A program made the position numbers and the translations under genes. 64,000 bases of DNA from a virus, in IMG/VR virus record IMGVR_UViG_3300000117_000016, positions 14,420-78,419 of that record; one strand, written 5' to 3'. The notes beneath the pieces are model-generated. The model was not told the origin of the DNA and ran no database searches. It worked only from the letters and a program-made list of their open reading frames with translations. This document shows, one piece after another, positions 8,321 through 16,519 of this stretch. Numbering within the stretch: position 1 is the first letter of the stretch; each line of letters begins with the position of its first letter.

Positions 8321-9056
8321 CTTTAAAACAATTCTTAAACTGTATCCTTTGTGCAAGGTTCTTGTGTAATTTCAAAAATCTTATTAGTATATTGGCGCAA
8401 TCTGTAACGTCTTTGAATGCGTCGTGAGCATTAGAGGAATCTATTCCCATGTAAGTTCTAATAGAATCTAATGAAATGGATTTAATTTCTGGCACGTACA
8501 TCAGCCATAATCCTATAACATACATTAGGTCAATTCTATCTCTAGGATGAAATATAGACGAGCTTTTTTCTTTTGCATCAAAGTTGTCATACGTTTCACT
8601 CAACCTATCTACAATCTTCATATCAAATTTATTAATATTATATCCACAGGCTATAGGGGCAGTGAATTTACTTTTTTTACTTTTGCCAGATCCTACTAAG
8701 TGATAATTGTCTAGATATCCTACAAATTGTTGCCAAGAATGTTTCTGTTCTGGATATTCCAGCCACTCACTAAGGATTTGACTTTTGTCAACACCCTTAA
8801 CCTTGCCATGCCAATCTAAGATATCAGAATCGGTATACGGATGATTATCTATTGTGACAGCCTTGGACTTCTCTTGTAATTCAAAATTAGCTAATTTAAT
8901 AGGCTTAAGATTTATATTAAATTCAGAGTCCTTAACTATCTCTAACCTGTAGGGGTCAACCATAACGGCAGCAAGTTGAACAGGACTGCATTCATTAGGA
9001 TTGGCCCCATCGGTTTCAAAATCAAATACACATATCTTATTCTTGTTTATGTTCAT
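8313..9056 (-). CDS. DnaQ-like 3'-5' exonuclease (DEDDh), proofreading
   Basis: 247 aa with the DEDDh set: FDFETDG (D12, E14), GYNINKFDMKIVD (D145), and SSNAHDAFKDVTD (H211, D216). It removes mismatched 3' ends. It is encoded between the two halves of the polymerase III alpha subunit and overlaps both neighbours by 8-20 nt, strongly suggesting it is the epsilon-like proofreading partner of that split enzyme. Compared with bacterial epsilon (about 180 aa catalytic domain) it has an insertion of about 40 aa (residues 60-115). Confidence 0.9.
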   Translation of the reverse strand: MNINKNKICVFDFETDGANPNECSPVQLAAVMVDPYRLEIVKDSEFNINLKPIKLANFELQEKSKAVTIDNHPYTDSDILDWHGKVKGVDKSQILSEWLEYPEQKHSWQQFVGYLDNYHLVGSGKSKKSKFTAPIACGYNINKFDMKIVDRLSETYDNFDAKEKSSSIFHPRDRIDLMYVIGLWLMYVPEIKSISLDSIRTYMGIDSSNAHDAFKDVTDCANILIRFLKLHKNLAQRIQFKNCFKDE

Positions 9057-9231
9057 CTTCTATAGTTTCTACTTCCTTATTTCCGTCGATAATTAAATCC
9101 TTGTCACCATCAATAATTGCTGCATTTCTTTTTAGCTTACAGCAACTAATCTTTTGAGGCTGAACTTTTACACACTCTTTACCATCATGCAAGAACTTAG
9201 TACCAATACTCAATCTACCGAACTTAGTCAT
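9037..9231 (-). CDS. Small hypothetical protein in polymerase operon
   Basis: 64 aa from ATG 9231. AAGGAGT about 6 nt upstream selects this start over an upstream in-frame codon. The sequence has RLSIGTKFLHDGKECVKVQPQKISCC, a compact beta structure that may bind nucleic acid or a partner, and an acidic C-terminal tail (EVETIEDEHKQE). It lies immediately after the first polymerase fragment and overlaps the exonuclease by 20 nt. Function not known; it could be a small polymerase accessory factor. Confidence 0.65.
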   Translation of the reverse strand: MTKFGRLSIGTKFLHDGKECVKVQPQKISCCKLKRNAAIIDGDKDLIIDGNKEVETIEDEHKQE

Positions 9232-9232
9232 A

Positions 9233-11083
9233 TTATACTCCTTGTAATAGTGATTGTACACTCATCATTTTATCTAACAGGCCGATACCTAGTATATCAA
9301 ACTTTACTACACCAATTGATTCTAAGTCATTCATCTCTAATCCTGCAATATTTTTTTTGGTTTTAGCGTCGTAGATCATTGGGCAGATTGAGGATAGACT
9401 GCTTTGTGATATCGCTATACCTGCTGCATGTTTTGACTGATTGCATTTAGTTCCTTCTAATCTAATAGCTTGCTCAAATCTTTTTGCAAGTGGGCCGACT
9501 AATTTATCGTCTTTTAAATGACACCAATCTTTAAGTGGCTTTGGGTTGTTTTCTAAAGCCCACTTAATTATAGAGGCATCTTTCATTTCTTGTAATTCGT
9601 CTGCAATCTTAGCTTCATCTGGTATATGTTTTGTGATTTGATTCATTTCTTCAAAAGAAATATTACTATAAACTCTCAATACTTCCTTTAGTGAACCTCT
9701 ACCTTTTAGGGTATTATATGTAATCATTTGAGAGACTTTGTCTTGACCATATGTGTCTTTAATGTAATCAATAATATTTTCTCTTTGATCCATAGGTACG
9801 TCTACATCAATATCTGGCATCGACACTCTACCTCCTGTATTTCTACCAGCATTGTAAAATCTTTCAAAAATTAAGTCATACTTGATAGGGTCTATGGCAG
9901 TAATTCCAATAAGATAGGAAACAAGGCATCCCGCAGCACTACCTCTTCCTGGTCCAGGTAGCCATTTCTGCCTACGGACATGATTGACAATGTCTTGTAC
10001 AATTAAGAAGTAGCTAGACAAATCTGCTCCTTGTAGTACGTCTAACTCGTACTTAATCCTATCCACATATTGAGAATGTAATTCTTTGTCTACATCATTG
10101 GCGATCTTGTCTCTCCACCCATCTCTACAAAGCTGTCTCAAATATTCAGCTGGATCGTATCCTTCTGGACATTTAAAGTCTGGAAGATTTGGTGTTTCTA
10201 AAATATCATAATCTTCACACAAATTGTCTACTAAATTAGTATTATCTATTTCGTCTTCTGTATTTACTTCATTGATTTCTTCATGAGATAAGAGATGATA
10301 ACTATCGGACTTAAAGAAAGAATCTAATCCAAAATTTTCTCCGCTAGATAGTTTGCTGGCAACTTGTGGCAAAGTCATTTTAAGATTACTACATAATAAA
10401 ATTCTTTGATCTACAGCATCGTATCGTTCACAATAATGAGAGTCTATACTAGATATTTTCGGTATCTTATTTAAGCTACAAATATCCCTTAATTTATTGC
10501 CGATAATTTGTTGGTATTCATTCTCTTGATCCATTAGTTGTACTTCGACAAAGAAGTTATCTTTACCAAAAATTTCAGATAGCTCACCTATCTCTTTCTC
10601 TATTTGTGAATCTGAAATAAACTGGCCTTCTTTATGTATTTTATTAGCTAAGTAAGAACCAGGATGTCCACTCATACCAATGATATTACCTTGGGATAGC
10701 TTATCTTTCAATTTTTCTATATCCAATCTAGGCTTGTAATAATAATTATCTGGCTTATTAGATTCTGACACTATCTCAATTAGGTTTTTCCACCCTTTAA
10801 GGTTTTTAGATAACAGAAGCATGTGTGATAGTTTTCTGTTCTCTTTAGACTGTATATTACTGTCCTGATCTGATATATATAATTCAACACCAAGTATAGG
10901 CTTGATATTATTGTGTTTCATGGTTTGAAAAAAATTAATACAACCAGAAATTGATCCATGATCAGTAATGGCACAGCTAGACATATTAAGCTTATGACAT
11001 CTTGAAGCTACATCTTCTGGTTTAGAAAGACCATCCAATAAAGAGTAGTGTGTATGCAAATGCAAAGGCGTATAGTTTTTCAT
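9233..11083 (-). CDS. DNA polymerase III alpha subunit, N-terminal part (split DnaE)
   Basis: 616 aa. An N-terminal PHP domain keeps metal ligands (PLHLHTHYSLL, H8/H10/H12; AITDHGSISG, D41-H42). The palm follows with GPGRGSAAGCLVSYL (about 377-390), MPDIDVDVP (about 422-430, two catalytic Asp) and VVKFDILG near 593 (third catalytic Asp). The chain stops about 15 residues later, at the exact palm/fingers border, and the remainder of the enzyme is a separate gene at 6743-8320. It replicates the phage genome with the adjacent exonuclease. The ATG at 11083 directly follows the stop of the nuclease gene (TGAATG). Confidence 0.92.
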   Translation of the reverse strand: MKNYTPLHLHTHYSLLDGLSKPEDVASRCHKLNMSSCAITDHGSISGCINFFQTMKHNNIKPILGVELYISDQDSNIQSKENRKLSHMLLLSKNLKGWKNLIEIVSESNKPDNYYYKPRLDIEKLKDKLSQGNIIGMSGHPGSYLANKIHKEGQFISDSQIEKEIGELSEIFGKDNFFVEVQLMDQENEYQQIIGNKLRDICSLNKIPKISSIDSHYCERYDAVDQRILLCSNLKMTLPQVASKLSSGENFGLDSFFKSDSYHLLSHEEINEVNTEDEIDNTNLVDNLCEDYDILETPNLPDFKCPEGYDPAEYLRQLCRDGWRDKIANDVDKELHSQYVDRIKYELDVLQGADLSSYFLIVQDIVNHVRRQKWLPGPGRGSAAGCLVSYLIGITAIDPIKYDLIFERFYNAGRNTGGRVSMPDIDVDVPMDQRENIIDYIKDTYGQDKVSQMITYNTLKGRGSLKEVLRVYSNISFEEMNQITKHIPDEAKIADELQEMKDASIIKWALENNPKPLKDWCHLKDDKLVGPLAKRFEQAIRLEGTKCNQSKHAAGIAISQSSLSSICPMIYDAKTKKNIAGLEMNDLESIGVVKFDILGIGLLDKMMSVQSLLQGV

Positions 11084-12115
11084 TCAGTCTGTACTTCCAG
11101 GAGCTTGGTAATATCCTACATGATAGCCGGGTACAGTGTACTCGTCAACCACAGAATCTATTCCATTCATTTCTATATCATGTTTTACTTGTTCACACAT
11201 GGTCATAAATTCTCCTTGCTCACACAACTTACCTTCACGATATTCAATCATTGGGGTTACGTTTGTGCCATTAAAAGAATTTTTACCATAATGACATAAT
11301 TTTTTACATTTCCAACTTTTGCTTAACTGTGGTTTTTTACATTTTTTAATTTTTTCAAATTTTGTCCTAAGCAAATTCTCTGTTGCTATAATATCTGACT
11401 TATCAAAAGTCATACTAAAAGGACCACCATCATTAATAAAATATATTGTTACAATACAGTGTTTAATTTCCGGATATAGTTTTTGTGCAGCATAGAAGTA
11501 GATCATAAGTTGGGGATCTTTTTCTAATTTTTCTTGGGTCTTTTCTTCTCCCGTTGCCCAATTTAACCTACGTCCAGTTTTCCAATCAATAATTTCCAAT
11601 GTGTCATCATTAACTCTAGTAATTAAATCAATAGTACCCTTCATAGCTAGTGTGCCTTTTAAGTCACCATAATCATATTTAGCCCATGGTTTGTCTATAG
11701 TAATATCAAACTGCTGTTCAGGATAAAGAATGTCTCTGTTTCTAGGATCAAACATACCATCAGCATATGTGATGGCTTTGTGGGCCCATTTAAAACAATC
11801 TTTTTTGTCTTTTTCAGACCATTCATGATGGTCAAAATTAGATGTATAGTAATCATATACTTGTGTGCTTAATTCGGTCAGATCGTAATCGGTTACGTCC
11901 ACTTCGCCCACAATATCGTCTATAAAAGTTTTTTCTCCTTTTTGTTTAGTAAACTGTACAAAAGCTAATATTTCTAATATCTTGTGGACTATAGTGCCTT
12001 TGTCTGCTTTTTTATTAGAGGGAGACCTATAGCCTAAAACATAATCAAAAAAGTATTGTTGTTCACACATACAATGAGTATTATATGATGAGCTTCTAAA
12101 GTATGTAATTATAAT
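11084..12115 (-). CDS. RecB/Cas4-family PD-(D/E)XK exonuclease, probable ATT start
   Basis: About 343 aa. Nuclease motifs are GTIVHKILEIL, TLEIIDWKTGRRLNW (D...DWKTG) and KDPQLMIYFYAA (QL-Y), as in the RecB family. The first ATG, at 12070, would cut off conserved residues. The in-frame codons upstream read YFRSSSYNTHC followed by MCEQQYFFDYVLGY, which is the family's N-terminal 'S.S..N....C...Y..DYVLG' motif. The frame is closed by a stop at 12128-12130, and between there and 12070 there is no ATG, GTG or TTG. An ATT at 12115, 8 nt after AAAGGA (12124-12129), is the best start. It probably processes DNA ends in recombination or replication. If ATG 12070 is used, it is a 328-aa protein lacking that motif. 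Confidence 0.85.
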   Translation of the reverse strand: MIITYFRSSSYNTHCMCEQQYFFDYVLGYRSPSNKKADKGTIVHKILEILAFVQFTKQKGEKTFIDDIVGEVDVTDYDLTELSTQVYDYYTSNFDHHEWSEKDKKDCFKWAHKAITYADGMFDPRNRDILYPEQQFDITIDKPWAKYDYGDLKGTLAMKGTIDLITRVNDDTLEIIDWKTGRRLNWATGEEKTQEKLEKDPQLMIYFYAAQKLYPEIKHCIVTIYFINDGGPFSMTFDKSDIIATENLLRTKFEKIKKCKKPQLSKSWKCKKLCHYGKNSFNGTNVTPMIEYREGKLCEQGEFMTMCEQVKHDIEMNGIDSVVDEYTVPGYHVGYYQAPGSTD

Positions 12116-12687
12116 GTTAATATTCCTTTATGTGTGAGAAAGTTTTTAATTATATTATTTTTTTCTTCAATGCTTCCTTCAAGGTTAGCAATAACTAAAT
12201 CAAAATTAGATTGGTCATAGTTACCGTCGTCTAACGCTGTTTCGCTTTCGTGTGTGGATTCATACAGGTTTCTATTAAGTTTTATTACCATACCACCAGC
12301 TTTTTTAACAGCGTCAACCTCGTTAGGAAATCTACAATCTGCTATCATCGCTAGTTTTGGTTTTTCTTTTTCTATTAATCTGATTGTAGCTGATGACCAA
12401 ACATGATTTTGCATTCTTCTAAAAACGTCTGTCCCAACATATTGCAGCACCTCTCTGGCTGTCATTTGTGCATCAGTGCCGGGCCAATAGCAATCCACAG
12501 TTTCATTTTTGTTTTCATCTGTACCATAACATTGTTCTTCTGTTAAGCCTAATATGTTTATACACAGCTGTTTTAAAGGATCTGCAAAGTTATATATTTT
12601 GGTTTCTTGGTTTGGCAAAAGACTTTGAATAAATTCACATGAAGTAGTTTTCCCAGATTGTTTTCTGCCAGCAAACGCTATAATCAT
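12109..12687 (-). CDS. Deoxynucleoside monophosphate kinase
   Basis: 192 aa P-loop kinase: GRKQSGKTT at residues 7-15, then YNFADPLKQLC and the LQYVGTDVFRR helix, IADCRFPNEVDAVKKAGG and SETAL. This matches the T4 gene 1-like dNMP kinase family, which phosphorylates dNMPs for phage DNA synthesis. It overlaps the primase gene (ATGA) and runs into the nuclease gene's translation start. It fits the surrounding nucleotide-supply and replication set. Confidence 0.88.
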   Translation of the reverse strand: MIIAFAGRKQSGKTTSCEFIQSLLPNQETKIYNFADPLKQLCINILGLTEEQCYGTDENKNETVDCYWPGTDAQMTAREVLQYVGTDVFRRMQNHVWSSATIRLIEKEKPKLAMIADCRFPNEVDAVKKAGGMVIKLNRNLYESTHESETALDDGNYDQSNFDLVIANLEGSIEEKNNIIKNFLTHKGILTL

Positions 12688-13844
12688 AAATACTCCTGTA
12701 TGGTTTTCTTGATTTCTGTGTCAATTTGATTAGAAGTCATATCGGCGATATCATTAGCAGATATTTCTATATTATATACATTATATGTACGATTGCAATT
12801 TTTGGAAATATTTTGAGCTGCCTTACGACCAGCATCATCATTGTCCATGATTGTAAATATGCACATTGCTCCACTAGAATCTAGCAGTAGCTTTTGTTGA
12901 TTGCTAAGATTAGTACCAAATATAGCAACACTGTTGTGTATGCCATTCTCTTCTAACTTCCACACATTACCAGGACTTTCTACTAGAATTACATACATAC
13001 TTTTTTTAATATGTTCTTTAGCAAACCAAAAGTTATATAAGTATTCTTGTGTTTTAAATCCACTGTTATGTTTCCACTTAGAACATTTCCATAAGTTTTC
13101 AGCAGAGGGGCATGCGTCGGATGGATCATGAAAGCCTCCACACTTATCACACTTTTCATGTATACTTCTACCAGTACAACCTACCATCGTTTCATAATTC
13201 ATGTCGTAAATAGGCACGACAACTCTGTTGTTCATTTCTCTTTTAGGATTAGAACATAGGCCAACATCATATTTGTCCATAATGTTTTGGCTATACCCTC
13301 TATCTATATAGTATTGAGAGGGAATAGAAAGACTACTTCTCACTGTGTTTCTAGTGACAACAGGCTTGTCAGACTTTTGTGTTGTTTGCATAGATCTCAT
13401 AGCGATATTAAATTTATGCTTACTTTGCTGAGTTCTGTTAATCCTAATATTTTGTAATTTGGTATTTGTAAATTCTTCACAGAATTGTAAGGTTTCTTTA
13501 AAGCTACAGGTTTCGTCACCCGGCTTAGACCAGTTGTATTTTTTGTTAGATAGTAAACCTCTGACAAAACCTATAATGGAAGGCTGAAAAACTTCTTCAC
13601 AATTATGAGTTCTGCATTTCCAATTACCTCTATAAGATTCTCCTTCTGGATATATATTTATCGCAGACGGATTGTCTCCACCGTGTATAGGGCAGCACAT
13701 ACTATAAAATCTACCATTGTCTTTATGATCAATTTCAAAATAATCAAATAAATCTTCTGCCTTGTCGCATAAATTGTCGCAGAGTATTTTTAATTTTTGT
13801 TGTTGATTTTTATTCGAATGGGATTGCTTCTTCACTGTCTTCAT
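12684..13844 (-). CDS. DnaG-type DNA primase
   Basis: 386 aa from ATG 13844; GAGGAG 5 nt upstream supports this start. A zinc-binding N-terminal domain is seen as MCCPIHGGDNPS and KCRTHNCEEVF (CHC2-type). The TOPRIM domain appears as YVILVESPGNVWKLEENGI (glutamate), AIFGTNLSNQQK and IFTIMDNDDAGRKAA (DxD). A second CxxC pair (CDKCGGFHDPSDAC) is inserted between them. It makes RNA primers for the fork and probably works with the DnaB helicase encoded immediately upstream, whose 3' end overlaps this gene by 35 nt. Confidence 0.9.
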   Translation of the reverse strand: MKTVKKQSHSNKNQQQKLKILCDNLCDKAEDLFDYFEIDHKDNGRFYSMCCPIHGGDNPSAINIYPEGESYRGNWKCRTHNCEEVFQPSIIGFVRGLLSNKKYNWSKPGDETCSFKETLQFCEEFTNTKLQNIRINRTQQSKHKFNIAMRSMQTTQKSDKPVVTRNTVRSSLSIPSQYYIDRGYSQNIMDKYDVGLCSNPKREMNNRVVVPIYDMNYETMVGCTGRSIHEKCDKCGGFHDPSDACPSAENLWKCSKWKHNSGFKTQEYLYNFWFAKEHIKKSMYVILVESPGNVWKLEENGIHNSVAIFGTNLSNQQKLLLDSSGAMCIFTIMDNDDAGRKAAQNISKNCNRTYNVYNIEISANDIADMTSNQIDTEIKKTIQEYL

Positions 13845-15258
13845 CAAACTCCTCAATACTATTGGGTTTCTGCATTAGTTCCAATCTGGTTTTACCTTCG
13901 CTAATCTTAGCACACCAACCCTTCATGTTACAATTAATATAATCATTGTCGTCTAATCCTCCTCCATGTCTACTGACCAGAGGTAATAATTTTCTATTTC
14001 CGTTATCTGGACCGTCTTCTGCTATTTCCTCATCTGTCTTACGTTTGAATATAGTGAAGTTGCTACAAAGCCAAATAATTCTATCTGATCCACTAGCGGT
14101 GTCTGTGCTCTCTTTGGTGATACCATCCCTGTTAAGCTGAACAAATGCTACTATAGGGACCTTATACCTAGTAGCAAAGTTATGTAAGGCTGTCATCATG
14201 AATCCTAGAACTTGATATTCTTTCATGTCTTGACTCATGCCTTGGCTGTCCATGAGTTTTAAGTAGTCGTAAAATATTACGCAGTCCTTAGCTGATCCGT
14301 CTTCATTTAGTCCAACTTCTTTAATCAACCATCGTCGCATCAAGGAGATTTGATCTTCAAAAGGTTGTCCAGCAATAGACTTGTGATATATACCCATATC
14401 TTTGAGTTGCTCTGCTGCTTTTTGTATTTTGTTTTTCTTGTTTGGGGATTGAGCAAACTTACCAGTTTCGATACTACTAATATCCACTTCTGTCATCATG
14501 GCTAGTATCCTATTTATGTGATCCTCTTTCATCATTTCTGTATCTAAATTTAGGATTGGTACTTTTGATTTAGAAGCAATATTAAATCCAATATTATCTG
14601 ACAATAAAGTTTTCCCTGTTTTGGGTCTAGCAGCAATTACATTTACTGTGCCTCTACGCAAACCGCCTCCAATAGCCTGATCATAGATAGGGAATCCTGT
14701 AGGTATACCTATTTGATCTATAGGATTATCAATTAATGACTGTATATATTCGTCAACATCCTGACCAACGGTTGTGGGGTGGTTCTCTGTGTCATTAAGA
14801 AGAGAAGAAAAATTAAATATGACGTCTTCTGCAATACCGACAATACTGCCAACGGGTTCGGTTCCTTTTACTTCAGAAACTTTACCTTTAGCTTTGTCTA
14901 GCTGTTCTTCTAAAAGTCTAGCTATTTCTAGCTTTCTAACTTTTGCAGCAAATTTTCTAACATTGTCTAATTCTACAGGGAAGTTTGTGATTGCCTGTAA
15001 GTGTTGAACTTCTTCTTTTTTAGTAACTACTGAAGATAGGTGTAATTCTTCAGCAGCTGAAAAAATAGTAGCTATGTCTAATTTAGTGTTTGGATTTTTC
15101 TCAAAAACATATTTAAAGCATTTGTATAAAACAATATTGCTATCTATGGTAAACGAGCTTTCTTGCAGCAGATCTGCTACATCATAGTAAGCATCTTCAC
15201 CGTAGTTAAATATACCCGACAGAACTGCACGTTCTGCTGACGCATCTGATAATTTCAT
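13810..15258 (-). CDS. dnaB: Replicative DNA helicase, DnaB family
   Basis: 482 aa. An N-terminal helical domain (about 1-105, starting AERAVLSGIFNYGEDAYYDVAD) is followed by a RecA-like ATPase with Walker A AARPKTGKT at about 209-217, VPILNLDTEM, and CVIFYDYLKLMD (Walker B). FVQLNRDG and the RIIWLCSNFTIF strand are typical of the DnaB C-terminal domain. It unwinds the fork as a hexamer and interacts with primase, its downstream neighbour. No separate helicase loader is seen in the window. Confidence 0.92.
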   Translation of the reverse strand: MKLSDASAERAVLSGIFNYGEDAYYDVADLLQESSFTIDSNIVLYKCFKYVFEKNPNTKLDIATIFSAAEELHLSSVVTKKEEVQHLQAITNFPVELDNVRKFAAKVRKLEIARLLEEQLDKAKGKVSEVKGTEPVGSIVGIAEDVIFNFSSLLNDTENHPTTVGQDVDEYIQSLIDNPIDQIGIPTGFPIYDQAIGGGLRRGTVNVIAARPKTGKTLLSDNIGFNIASKSKVPILNLDTEMMKEDHINRILAMMTEVDISSIETGKFAQSPNKKNKIQKAAEQLKDMGIYHKSIAGQPFEDQISLMRRWLIKEVGLNEDGSAKDCVIFYDYLKLMDSQGMSQDMKEYQVLGFMMTALHNFATRYKVPIVAFVQLNRDGITKESTDTASGSDRIIWLCSNFTIFKRKTDEEIAEDGPDNGNRKLLPLVSRHGGGLDDNDYINCNMKGWCAKISEGKTRLELMQKPNSIEEFDEDSEEAIPFE

Positions 15259-15259
15259 T

Positions 15260-15637
15260 TTACCCAGCCATTGTGGAACATTTATTACACTTATAACGAT
15301 CTATAGATTCTATCACCCCTGCATTTACTTCTTCTTTTTTACCACAAACACGACAAGTGACACTTACTGGAGTGTAGTTTCTTGTTCTAGGTACAGGAGG
15401 CTGTTTAGAAACCCTTTTGTCAAACTCAACATCTTCTTTATGCATTGTGAATTCAGCCATTTGCTCAAACTTATTAACTCTTTGTGTTTTTCTGTCTATA
15501 CTTTTAGACTTAATAACAGAGTTGTGAAATTCTGTCTGTGGCTCTGAGACCTCAGCTTCTTCCTCTTCTTTTGGAAGCATAGCAGCAAGCATATTGATCA
15601 TTTGTTTAATTTGCTTGGGACTTAGGTTTTCATCCAT
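15260..15637 (-). CDS. Small acidic protein with C-terminal zinc ribbon
   Basis: 125 aa. The N-terminal half contains MDENLSPKQIKQMINML and a run of glutamates (PKEEEEAEVSEP). The C-terminal half holds a zinc ribbon, CRVCGKKEEVNAG then YKCNKC. It lies one base after the helicase start region and overlaps the next gene by 8 nt, which suggests a role in replication or transcription, but I do not recognise the family. Confidence 0.65.
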   Translation of the reverse strand: MDENLSPKQIKQMINMLAAMLPKEEEEAEVSEPQTEFHNSVIKSKSIDRKTQRVNKFEQMAEFTMHKEDVEFDKRVSKQPPVPRTRNYTPVSVTCRVCGKKEEVNAGVIESIDRYKCNKCSTMAG

Positions 15638-16121
15638 TTTTAATCATCCCCTTTGCTCTTTGTGTAGAAATTAAAATATCTGATAAATTTTTAAGTGTGC
15701 TTGAAAGATAAGTCAACCTATCTGATCTTTGTTTAGCATATTTTTTTATTTGGTTTAGCTTGATTGCTCTTTCGTTGTGCTTGATTGCCTGTAAGGATTT
15801 TTCTACATATCCGTAACCCTTATAATTATTAATTTCGTCAGCTATGGTTTCTTTAATGGTCTCATCAGCCCAATTGTATCTAGCCATTTCTCTATTTAAA
15901 CTTCTCTGTATATGAAAACCAAATTGACCAATCCTATATGCAATCTCAGCACATTCTGTAACAGTAAGTTTTTCTAGAACGTCCCTATTCATAGTAAGAT
16001 ATTCTTGAAGTTCCGCTTCTGGTAAGCTGTCTCCAGCATAGGCTGGAATACCAATACCTTTTTCGTATTCGTCTAATATATTGTCCCAATGCGTTATTTC
16101 TTCTTTAGCTGTTCTGGTCAT
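15630..16121 (-). CDS. Hypothetical all-helical protein
   Basis: 163 aa, mainly alpha-helical (KEEITHWDNILDEYEKGIGIP, TVTECAEIAYRIGQFGFHIQRSL). It has no motif that I can assign. It overlaps both neighbours: the nuclease gene upstream by 17 nt and the zinc-ribbon gene downstream by 8 nt. Position between RecA/Vsr-like nuclease and DnaB suggests a replication or recombination accessory role. Confidence 0.65.
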   Translation of the reverse strand: MTRTAKEEITHWDNILDEYEKGIGIPAYAGDSLPEAELQEYLTMNRDVLEKLTVTECAEIAYRIGQFGFHIQRSLNREMARYNWADETIKETIADEINNYKGYGYVEKSLQAIKHNERAIKLNQIKKYAKQRSDRLTYLSSTLKNLSDILISTQRAKGMIKNG

Positions 16122-16515
16122 TTATTATATCTTTCCATTCCGATATTTTATTATAAGGCAATTCTATAAAACCAATCTCATTTGTCTCACACCAGTTTTT
16201 CTTTTCTCTATCTCTTTTTTTATGTTTTAAAAAATTTAGTTTGTTCTGATGAAAAAACGGAACATACTTATAGTGCTGTTCACCATGAACCTCTATACAA
16301 ATTTTAGCAAGCGGGAGGTAAAAGTCAAGGTACAAAATTTCAGTTCTTCTCAAAGGTATTGGAACTTCCTCTAAAATCTGATAAGTAGGGAAAATATTTT
16401 TTATGACTTCCCTAGCTTGTAAATGTAGTTCAGATTTATTCTGTCTACTACCTTTGGCTATGTGTCCTGTTAATTGCCATTTTTGTAATTTGCCATCTAA
16501 ATCAATAATATCCAT
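16105..16515 (-). CDS. Vsr/EDxHD-like PD-(D/E)XK endonuclease
   Basis: 136 aa. The core reads ILYLDFYLPLAKICIEVHGEQHYKY, giving D (strand 1), ExHGxxH (strand 2), then DREKKNWCETNEIGFIEL. This is the layout of Vsr-like/DUF559-like PD-(D/E)XK nucleases. It directly follows recA (4-base gap), so it may act on recombination intermediates rather than as a homing nuclease. The ATG at 16515 is in good context. Homing nuclease remains an alternative because a related larger enzyme occurs at 868-1662. Confidence 0.7.
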   Translation of the reverse strand: MDIIDLDGKLQKWQLTGHIAKGSRQNKSELHLQAREVIKNIFPTYQILEEVPIPLRRTEILYLDFYLPLAKICIEVHGEQHYKYVPFFHQNKLNFLKHKKRDREKKNWCETNEIGFIELPYNKISEWKDIINDQNS

Positions 16516-16519
16516 ACCA

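Noticed and set aside
6743-11083. Split intein at the polymerase break.
   Set aside because: No intein block A or C-terminal HN/C motif at the end of 9233-11083 or start of 6743-8320; the break is also not at the known DnaE intein site.
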